Source: Campylobacter majalis (GTDB lineage: Bacteria > Campylobacterota > Campylobacteria > Campylobacterales > Campylobacteraceae). From it: a DNA stretch of 64,000 bases. The position numbers and the translations under genes are program-made. Location of the stretch: contig NZ_CAJHOF010000004.1 of assembly GCF_905120465.1 (NCBI RefSeq), positions 62,001 to 126,000 of the forward strand, given 5' to 3'. Under the pieces are notes generated by a model. The model searched no databases and was not told the origin of the DNA. It saw nothing but the letters and a program-made list of their open reading frames with translations. Positions 9,217-16,964 of this stretch are shown in pieces. Within the stretch, counting starts at the first letter, position 1. Each line of letters begins with the position of its first letter.

Positions 9217-9279
9217 TATTATATAAATTTAATGCAATTTTAAGCTTTATAAGCTAAAAACTTAAAATAAAATTTTAAA

Positions 9280-9311
9280 TTTCAAGCATGTATTAAATTG
9301 CATGCTTGAAA
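9280..9311 (-). terminator. terminator after sbmA
   Basis: A perfect 11-base stem (TTTCAAGCATG / CATGCTTGAAA) with a 10-base loop begins 8 bases after the sbmA stop. On the minus strand it is followed by a T/A-rich tract (TTTAAAATTTTATTTT). It separates the transporter gene from the hyd control region. Confidence 0.75.
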
Positions 9312-9318
9312 ATATAGA

Positions 9319-10293
9319 TTAAATTTTATGTCTATAATTAATATTTTGTTCAAATTCTTTAAGACGCTTGTGTATTGAACGAAGTTCTGTTATGGTTGTC
9401 CAATTGTTTAAAAATACAGAAAAAGAGTTGCGAACTTGAGAAAAAGCATTATTAACCTGCATCATAATGCCAAGAGTAATAAGGCCAGTAAATAAACCAG
9501 GACCCATTATAATAAGCGGTACTATAATCATTAATTGAGAAAAGAAGATTAGCCATAAATCAAAATATCCATAATGTAAAAAAAGCCTATGATAGTTAAA
9601 TTTTAAACCAGTAAAAAGCTCAACTAACGTCTCTTGTTTGGCGTAGTTTATCTTATCATCTTCGCCATAAACAAGCTCTTTTCTAAAAGCCGCTTCTACC
9701 TTTTGAATGTTATACTCAAGTCCAGGTAGCATTATGCCAACAAACCACGATATAATAAGTCCGCCAACACTAACAACAAGTGCAACCCACACAAGTGAGC
9801 CAGGAACATCTTTTAAAAATGAAATTTCAACCTTATCACTTAATCCCCATAAAATAGGAATAAAGGCTATGAGTTTCATGATCGCCCTTACTACCTGAAG
9901 CCCCAAACTTTCAACTATCTTAGCAAATCTATAAATATCTTCTTGGATACGCTGTGAGCTACCCTCAATCTCTTGTTTTGTATTTCGCCAAAACTCCACA
10001 TAATCAAAAGTCATCGCCTCGCGCCATTTAAATGCCCAAACGCGTGTAAAATAGTTTGTGATAGTAACTATAAATATGTATGGAAACGCAAGCCAACAAT
10101 ATGCCATAATACTAGCCCAAAAATCGTCTATTTTGTATTCTTTAACATTTTGCATCATATCGTAAAAACTCTTATACCATTCGTTAAAACGAACGTTTAT
10201 ATCTGTTTGAGCATATAGCGATACAAATAAAAAAAACATACCTATGTATGCCCAAGCAGCCCATTTTTTGCTTTTGAAAAATGATGAAAACAA
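9319..10293 (-). CDS. sbmA: SbmA/BacA-family peptide transporter
   Basis: This 324-residue membrane protein has the SbmA/BacA-type core. Signature stretches are NVRFNEWYKSFYDMMQ after the first helix, TRVWAFKWREAMT in the middle, and a C-terminal helical region ending in LRSIHKRLKEFEQ. Family members import proline-rich or glycopeptide antimicrobials and modified peptides using the proton gradient and lack an ATPase domain, as here. At 324 residues it is shorter than E. coli SbmA (about 400), but it seems complete at both ends. It is a single-gene unit closed by a hairpin terminator, and faces away from the TonB receptor gene across a 320-base gap. Confidence 0.85.
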   Translation of the reverse strand: MFSSFFKSKKWAAWAYIGMFFLFVSLYAQTDINVRFNEWYKSFYDMMQNVKEYKIDDFWASIMAYCWLAFPYIFIVTITNYFTRVWAFKWREAMTFDYVEFWRNTKQEIEGSSQRIQEDIYRFAKIVESLGLQVVRAIMKLIAFIPILWGLSDKVEISFLKDVPGSLVWVALVVSVGGLIISWFVGIMLPGLEYNIQKVEAAFRKELVYGEDDKINYAKQETLVELFTGLKFNYHRLFLHYGYFDLWLIFFSQLMIIVPLIIMGPGLFTGLITLGIMMQVNNAFSQVRNSFSVFLNNWTTITELRSIHKRLKEFEQNINYRHKI

Positions 10294-10613
10294 CTCTTTC
10301 TCCTTGGATAAAAAATGGCAAAATAGTATCTAAAATAAAATAAACATTTCATAAATTTAGTAAAAATTGTAAATTTTAATAAATAAGTGGTTAAAATAAT
10401 AAAATTCTAGACAATAAAAACATACAAATAGTTAATATAAAAAATTTTAAATATTAATTTTATACTGATTTCATCGTGTTTTTAATAAGTCTATAAAGAT
10501 ATCTATTATCAATAAATTTATTATTTTTTAAGCTTAATACAATACCATTAGGTTAAAATTTGTATTACACTTTTACAAACAAACATTAAATAAAATAACT
10601 CAAAAGGAAATAT
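10294..10613. other. divergent intergenic region, sbmA / TonB receptor
   Basis: This AT-rich gap of 320 bases holds the promoters of sbmA (leftwards) and the receptor gene (rightwards). The receptor start at 10614 is preceded by AAAAGGAAATAT, a good ribosome site. A partial Fur-like box lies at 10497-10511. Nothing else stands out. Confidence 0.4.
10497..10511. promoter_or_regulatory. possible Fur box
   Basis: The sequence AGATATC-T-ATTATCA matches the 7-1-7 Fur consensus TGATAATnATTATCA at 11 of 14 positions, with a perfect right half. It is about 100 bases upstream of the TonB-dependent receptor start, a sensible place for iron control of an iron-related import locus. The match is moderate for such AT-rich DNA. 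Confidence 0.35.
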
Positions 10614-13263
10614 ATGTTAAACAACGCCGTATGGGGAGGAGCAAGACGTTATTCGCGAAAATTTAAATACAAATGCCATATTTCAGTAGCCTTATGTATT
10701 ACTTTATCTACTAGCTTATATGCCAAACATGAGTTAAATGATGATGAAGTATATGAGATATCAGATGTGAGCATAGATGCAAATGCAACCAAAGTGCGAA
10801 ATAATACAAAAACTGGTGTTTTAACTAAGGTTGATAGTTTTGGTGGCACACGAACCGTAACAAGAGAACTCATTGAAGCTACTCCAAGTGGAAATGGCGA
10901 TATAACAAGCCTTTTAAAATCAAATCCAGCGGTTAAATTTTCAAGTTCCAATCGACAATCAACAACTATGGGCGAAATCGATCCTGCCGACATAAGCATA
11001 AATGGTTCTAAATCTTATCAAAATAATTTTCAAATAGATGGCATAAATATAAATAATGATCTAAATCCAAATTCTGGAAATAATGCGGATACAAGATATA
11101 ATGCAAATAGTGCACTTGAAGTATCAACAACAGCATCACAGGGCGTAAATATAGATAGTGATTTTATAGAAAGCTTGATGTATATGATAGCGATATATCG
11201 GCAAAATATGGTGGTTTTACAGGTGGTGTAATAGATGCAAAAACCAGAAATCTACGCGAAGGCTTTCATGGTAAATTTTCTATCTCACACACAAATGATA
11301 GCTGGGTAAAATACAAAATAAGCGAAGATGAGCTAGAAGACTTTGAAAACTCAAGCTCTGAAAAAATGCAACCAAAATTTGAGAAATGGACAACACGTTT
11401 AAATTTAGAAGGGTTTTTGACGGATGATTTTGGCTTGATGTTTGGTTATACAGATAACAAAAGTAAAATACCGCTAAATGCATTCAGTTTTAATGGTAAC
11501 GGCAACTATGCAAACGAAAAGGTAAATCAACGACGACGCAATCAAAACTACTTCTTAAAAGGGGTATGGTATGCAACAGATAGACTAACTCTTACACCAA
11601 GTTTAATTTACGCACCAGCAACTGCTAAAATTCACTATAATGGTGCTTTAAATTCAATGCAAGAAGTAAAATCAGGCGGTTTAACATTAGGGTTAAATAT
11701 GGAATATGAAGCAGATTTTGCTAAAATTTTCCAAAAATTTAGCTATTCAAAACTACAAAGCTCTCGTGATGCAAAACATGAATACAGACGTACTTGGAGC
11801 TATTCAAATGCAAAAAATTGGCGTAAAAATGGATCAAATGTCGAAGGCGGATATGGTGATATAAAACAGATACAAAAGACTTTTAGATATAATTTTGACG
11901 TAGATTTTGATAGTTTTAATACATTTAGTATTAAGCATGATGTTAGAATGGGGCTTGAGTTTTCAAATCAACACGCTTCATATGAAATCATCTCCCCTTT
12001 TACCCAAGGTACTTCTTATCGCAAGAATAGTGTCACTTGTGCCAACGGAGATATATTTTGCGATGATAGTGGACTAATCTTCCCTGTCGCAAATGCTGGG
12101 TGGTCGCAATACATGAGACAATTATATATTTTTAACAAGGGCAAAATTCAAGCGTCTCAAAAATCTTACAGTTTTTACTTGGAAGATAGTATGAAATATA
12201 AAAATCTTACATTAAGAACAGGTGTTAGGTTTGATGGCGATGACTATATGGATAAAAAACAGTTTCACCACGTTTTAGTGCTAGTTATGATGTTTTTGAT
12301 AGCGGTAATACTGTATTAAATTTTGGCAAAAATAGATATTATGGTAGAAATTTGTTTGCATATAAATTAAACGATGGCAAAGAGAGCCTAAGACACACTT
12401 ATAGATTAAATCCTTACACTACATACAATCAAAACTGGACTTATTATGCAGGTAATAAAAATTTGACAAAATTTTCACAACTTGACATCCCTTATGATGA
12501 CGAAACGAGTTTTGGATTAAAACAACATATCGGACCAATTAGCGTAAATACAAAATATATAGAAAGAAAAGGTAGGAAACAGATTGTTCAAGTTTATGCA
12601 AGTACGCTCGGTATAGACTGTGGCGATGGATACGCACCTGGTACTAGTCAATGTAGGCTATATACAAATGATGGCTGGAGTGATAATAAAATTTTTAGTT
12701 TAAGTATTTCAAATATTGAGCCAATAAAATTTCTTAACACGAGCCACAATATAGAGCTTGGATATAGCAAACAAAAAAGCAAAACAAATAATTCAACATA
12801 CACAAGTGTTAATACAGATGATTTTGAGGATGCAATAGTGTATTATGATGGCAATTTAATGAGGCGTAGCTCTTTGCCAGTGGCTAATTTTTACACACCG
12901 TGGACAGCATCGGCAACACTTGTATCTCATGTGCCGCAGCTAAATTTAACGCTTTCAAATTTTGTGCATTATAAATCAAGCAAAGAAGCATTAAGAACAG
13001 CAAAAAATAGCGATAAATACAAAGACGCCGATGGTAACGTTTATCCGACATACTACAAAACTAAACTAAAAGCAACAACAACGTGGGATATGCGTATAGC
13101 ATATGAGCAAAAACTTGCAAAAGACATAAGTGGTTTTATAAACTTAGACATAAATAACGTGTTAAATAAAATCAATGAAGCAAGTGCAACAAGTGGGACA
13201 TCGCCAATTATCAAATACGAACCAGGTCGTCAGTTTTGGCTAGAAGCTGGAGTTAAGTGGTAA
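10614..13263 (+). pseudogene. TonB-dependent receptor, broken by two frameshifts
   Basis: The coding region of an outer-membrane TonB-dependent receptor lies in three frames. Part 1 (10614-11176) has a signal-like N-terminus and the plug domain (TRTVTRELIEATPSGNGDIT, ISINGSKSYQNNFQIDG). Part 2 (11177-12259) starts with DVYDSDISAKYGGFTGG, the conserved plug end, and continues into beta strands. Part 3 (12260-13263) completes the barrel and ends in the aromatic REFWLEAGVKW-like terminus (GRQFWLEAGVKW). Both shifts are one-base deletions: one at about 11175 in GAAAGCTTGAT, the other in a run of six A at 12254-12259, where seven A would restore DKKTVSPRFSASYDVF. Apart from these the frames are open, so the damage is recent or is sequencing error. 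The gene heads the locus of tonB, ABC genes and M16 protease. Confidence 0.85.
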
Positions 13264-13420
13264 TGTAAATATAGTGATATGAAATTTTCATGTTACTTTA
13301 TTATCATGTGTAAATATTAAATATTAAAATAAATTTACAAAAATAATGTATAGTTTAAATTACAATTAAAAGTTTTAGTTGTATTATAACAATCTTAAAA
13401 GTTAAAATCACAGGAAACAT

Positions 13421-14209
13421 ATGGAAAAACAAAATTTTGCCGGTAATGTCATATCTTTTATTATTTCATTTATATTTCATGCTGTAATACTTGGATTTGT
13501 TTTTGGAGTTTTTACAAAAAATAAGCCAGATACTTTAATGGCGCAAGAGCCAACACACACAAAAACAATGGCTATAAATTTAAATCAAATAAGCCAAAAA
13601 CAATCATCCGAAAGTATGCAAGCAACACAGCAATCAACGGTCAAAGAGATAAAAAGCGATGAGATACTAACTCAAGTAGAGCAAAAAAAGATACAAGCAC
13701 CAAAGCCGATAAAAAAACCAGTAGAAAAAATAAAATCACAACAAAATCCTAAAAAAGTTGTTAAAATTCCTACACAAGAACCTGAAAAAATAGAACAAAA
13801 CAAGCAATCTCAAGAAGACGTGCCAAAAACAACAGTCGCAGCATCATCAGCATCAACTGCACAAAATCAAAACATTCAAAGTGGTGGCACAATACAATCA
13901 GGTAAGAGCGAAGCAGAAAATCAAGCATCAGCAAGAACTATTTTAGGCGAGATATATGCCGCTATTTTAAAGCATAAAACATATCCCAAACGTGCAATTA
14001 AAGCAAAATCACAAGGTAAAGTTTATGTTGAATTTAAGGCAATTAGTCAATCAAGCTTTGAGTATTTACGCGTGGTTAAGTCAAGTGGTTCTGAGTTTTT
14101 AGATAGACACGCAGAGATAATTTTAAACAAGGCAGTTAAGGATTTTCCAGTTGAAGCGATAGGAAAACAGTTTAAAGTTGCTATTAATTTTAATTTAAAA
14201 GATATTTAA
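13421..14209 (+). CDS. tonB: TonB-family energy transducer
   Basis: This 262-residue protein has the TonB layout: a short cytoplasmic start, one membrane helix (about 10-30), a long Lys/Pro/Gln-rich periplasmic linker (to about 165), and a C-terminal TonB domain with YPKRAIKAKSQGKVYVEF. It transmits proton-motive force from ExbB/ExbD, which are not in this window, to outer-membrane receptors. AGGAAACAT precedes the ATG. Its place directly after a receptor gene and before ABC and protease genes suggests a dedicated partner for that receptor, as FusB is in the Fus system. Confidence 0.9.
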   Translation: MEKQNFAGNVISFIISFIFHAVILGFVFGVFTKNKPDTLMAQEPTHTKTMAINLNQISQKQSSESMQATQQSTVKEIKSDEILTQVEQKKIQAPKPIKKPVEKIKSQQNPKKVVKIPTQEPEKIEQNKQSQEDVPKTTVAASSASTAQNQNIQSGGTIQSGKSEAENQASARTILGEIYAAILKHKTYPKRAIKAKSQGKVYVEFKAISQSSFEYLRVVKSSGSEFLDRHAEIILNKAVKDFPVEAIGKQFKVAINFNLKDI

Positions 14210-14221
14210 TCAAGGAGTAGC

Positions 14222-15064
14222 ATGAATATAATTGAGTGTAAAAATTTAACTCACCACTACGGAAATAAAAAGATATACGAAGGATTAAGCTTTAATGTGC
14301 AAAAAGGCAAGGTTGTCGGACTGCTAGGTAAAAATGGGGTTGGCAAAAGCACCACGATAAATATTTTAATGGGATTTTTAAAACCAAGCAGTGGTAGTTG
14401 CAAAATTTATAACCAAAACTCAAATGACTTAGACAATCAAACCAAAGCAAAAATCGGACTGCTTTATGAGGGGCATGTTTGTTATGATTTTTTAACGATA
14501 AAAGAGGTTGAAAGATTATACGCAGCTCACTATAAAGGTCGCTGGAAACGCGAATTATACTATGAGCTAATATCAAAAATGGGTGTAAGCAATAACCAAA
14601 AACTACACACTCTCTCATGTGGTCAGCGTTCGCAAGTAGTGCTTGGACTGATATTTGCTCAAGATCCTGAGCTGCTTATACTAGATGATTATGCTATCGG
14701 ACTTGATACTGGCTATAGAAGATTGTTTGTTGAGTATTTGGCTGATTTTATCAAAAACAAAGACAAAAGCGTGCTTTTAACATCGCATTTAGTTTCTGAT
14801 TTAGTTCATCTTATAGACGATATAGTCGTAATACGCAAAGATAAAGCCCCATATGTGTCAAGCTTGGATAATTTTATGCAAAATTTTAAAGGATATGCAC
14901 TAGATAAAAGTATAGATATCACAAATATAAAAGGCACCGAGACTTCGCTGTCGCTAAAAGATGAAAATCACATTTTTGGTTTTTATGATGAGCCTATTGC
15001 TGGTGCTAGAGAGCTTAAACTCGATTTTGAAGATGCATTTTTGGGCTTGGTTGGGAGATACTAA
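14222..15064 (+). CDS. ABC transporter ATP-binding protein
   Basis: This 280-residue ATPase has Walker A GKNGVGKST (36-44), signature LSCGQ (131-135), Walker B LLILDD (151-156) and the switch His in TSHLVSDL. Walker B ends in Asp-Asp where Asp-Glu is usual, so the catalytic glutamate is replaced by aspartate, which may slow ATP hydrolysis. It has a good ribosome site (CAAGGAGTAGC) and a one-base overlap (TAATG) with the permease gene. With 15064 and 15750 it probably forms one transporter complex of the Fus/PAIS-like locus. The nearest named families are multidrug or copper-type (NosF-like) ATPases with integral permeases. Confidence 0.88.
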   Translation: MNIIECKNLTHHYGNKKIYEGLSFNVQKGKVVGLLGKNGVGKSTTINILMGFLKPSSGSCKIYNQNSNDLDNQTKAKIGLLYEGHVCYDFLTIKEVERLYAAHYKGRWKRELYYELISKMGVSNNQKLHTLSCGQRSQVVLGLIFAQDPELLILDDYAIGLDTGYRRLFVEYLADFIKNKDKSVLLTSHLVSDLVHLIDDIVVIRKDKAPYVSSLDNFMQNFKGYALDKSIDITNIKGTETSLSLKDENHIFGFYDEPIAGARELKLDFEDAFLGLVGRY

Positions 15065-15753
15065 TGAGATATTTTATTTATAAAGAATTTGCAAAATTTC
15101 GTTTAGGTTTTTATGTTTTTGCTATTTCTGCGATTTATTGTGTGGCGTGGATATATTTTGATTTATCAGATAGTATTGATAAATTTTCAATCACATCTTA
15201 CACTCTTCAATTAATGTATAACAAGGTATTTAGCTATAACCATCTTGATGAGTTAAATTTATTATTTGCAGTTATTATTGCTATTTTATCGATGTTTTAC
15301 GAAAGACAAAATGCAAGAATTCGCTTACAACTACACTTTCCGCAAAGCTATAGCAAAAACATTATGTTGCTCACATTAGTGCCTCTTTGCTTTTTGCTTT
15401 TTGTTTATATTTTTGAAATTTTAGCTCTTTTTTTAGTATTTACTAAGTTTTTTCCGATTGAAATTTCAAATGCACTTTTAATAACACTAATTAACAATAT
15501 CATCTTTAGCGTAGGGCTTTATTTTGTTGCTCAAAGCATGATGGTTGAACCAAACAACAAAAGAGCGATTGGGATATTGTTCATTGGAGTGATATGTGTT
15601 TGGATATATTTTAAGTTAAATCCAGATGTTGGCAACAGCTCATACTACTATCTAAATGAGATAGTATGGTGCTATTTTGCACTATGGGTTGTGTTTGGTG
15701 CAATGACGCTACTTTATTCGCTTAAAAACTACAAAAGGGGTTATATAAAATGA
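15064..15753 (+). CDS. ABC transporter permease-like membrane protein
   Basis: This 229-residue protein has about six hydrophobic helices and no other recognisable motif. It is coupled to the ATPase gene upstream (TAATG) and overlaps the next gene by 4 bases (ATGA at 15750-15753). The pattern of membrane segments and the position point to an ABC-2 type permease, probably the membrane part for the ATPase at 14222. Family membership was not confirmed. Confidence 0.7.
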   Translation: MRYFIYKEFAKFRLGFYVFAISAIYCVAWIYFDLSDSIDKFSITSYTLQLMYNKVFSYNHLDELNLLFAVIIAILSMFYERQNARIRLQLHFPQSYSKNIMLLTLVPLCFLLFVYIFEILALFLVFTKFFPIEISNALLITLINNIIFSVGLYFVAQSMMVEPNNKRAIGILFIGVICVWIYFKLNPDVGNSSYYYLNEIVWCYFALWVVFGAMTLLYSLKNYKRGYIK

Positions 15754-16964
15754 AAATTACAAATTTAATTATTATGATATTTACCTCGTTGGTTTTTAGC
15801 TATTTTATACCGCATTTTATAAATTTGGGACTTAGCGAGAAAAGAGATACACAAAAAGTAAGATACTCAGCCGTTATTGATGATTTTATAAAATCAACCA
15901 CACTTAAAGACACAAGAGAGTCAAGATACGAAATACTAAAAACAGGCGAGATTATAGACGAGGCAAGATATTATGAATTGCTTCCATTTAGTTACTATAC
16001 GATGCTAATTCAAAATAACAAATTCCCACAAAAATTTAGCCACTACGCACAAAATCCAAGACTAATACGTCAAAACATACAGTATTTATCGCTTCGTGCC
16101 ATATCAAATAAAATAAGCTATATACCACTATACACACTTATTAATACAAAGAGCGAATTTGATATGATGGAGTATATGCCATTTGTTTTTAGATTTGATT
16201 TGCAAAATATCCAAGTGATTGATCTTTTGACAAATAGTATCAATTTAGAAAAAACAGAAAAATTAAATGATGAGCTTAAGGGATTAAATTTTGCTTATCC
16301 AGCAAAACAGTATTTTACAAATCCAAGCATCAGAAAGGCATTTGACGAGGGTGCATTTATAGTAGATAACGATGATAAAATCTATCATTTAAAGCAGATT
16401 GATGGCAAGCTTATCTTAAAATATACAAATATAATTAAGCCAGATATTATCAATATCATTATTAGCGAGGATTTAAGGCGTGAATTTTATGGTTTAATTG
16501 TCACAAAAAATGATACTGGACTGATTGATTATGATTACAATATAATTGATCTAAACTTAAGCCAATACGATCCTTTTAATGCAAATTTAAATTTTAATAT
16601 CTCGCCAGTAGATAAAATTGTCACAATAACTACAAAAGATAATATCTACACAAAAGTTATGGATTTAAACTACGCAAAGATAAATGAAAATGACTTTAAA
16701 CTAGATAAATTACAAAGCAAAAGATACATCAAGGCATACTTTTTGCCATTTGAGCTTAAAATTTCACAACCTAGTTATTTTTATAAATTTGAGTTTGTAA
16801 ATTTTAGCAAAATAGGCTTTTGCTTATCTATTTTAATGGCAATATTATATTTTGCATATAGACTTAAATTTAACTCGCAACGCGATATCTACGGCACAGC
16901 TGTTGTTGTGATATTTGGTCTATATGGATTAATTAGCACGATATTTTTCAAGGAAAAAGCATGA
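15750..16964 (+). CDS. membrane-anchored protein of the ABC/M16 locus (DUF4857-like)
   Basis: This 404-residue protein has an N-terminal membrane helix (about 5-25), a large soluble and probably periplasmic domain, then two C-terminal helices with a short cytoplasmic tail. From memory it resembles DUF4857 proteins, which are found beside ABC transporter genes; this needs a search. It overlaps the permease gene by 4 bases and the protease gene by 4 bases (ATGA at 16961-16964), so all four genes are tightly coupled. It may link the transporter to the periplasmic protease or handle peptide products; that is inference. Confidence 0.55.
   Translation: MKITNLIIMIFTSLVFSYFIPHFINLGLSEKRDTQKVRYSAVIDDFIKSTTLKDTRESRYEILKTGEIIDEARYYELLPFSYYTMLIQNNKFPQKFSHYAQNPRLIRQNIQYLSLRAISNKISYIPLYTLINTKSEFDMMEYMPFVFRFDLQNIQVIDLLTNSINLEKTEKLNDELKGLNFAYPAKQYFTNPSIRKAFDEGAFIVDNDDKIYHLKQIDGKLILKYTNIIKPDIINIIISEDLRREFYGLIVTKNDTGLIDYDYNIIDLNLSQYDPFNANLNFNISPVDKIVTITTKDNIYTKVMDLNYAKINENDFKLDKLQSKRYIKAYFLPFELKISQPSYFYKFEFVNFSKIGFCLSILMAILYFAYRLKFNSQRDIYGTAVVVIFGLYGLISTIFFKEKA

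Larger units (their letters stand above)
8792..9279 (-). promoter_or_regulatory. hydABCDE upstream control region
   Basis: This gene-free region of about 490 bases is very AT-rich and lies between hydA and sbmA; both point left, so it can only serve hydA as a promoter. A minus-strand TATAAT (8892-8897) would give a leader of about 90 bases. Further upstream are a 7-11-7 palindrome (9029-9053) and a cluster of TTTTTACA repeats (9166-9216). No open reading frame of note is present. The identity of the regulator is not visible from the sequence. Confidence 0.5.

Noticed and set aside
10649-10999. 116-codon minus-strand frame inside the receptor gene
   Set aside because: It is antisense to the plug domain, which has clear receptor motifs in the plus frame.
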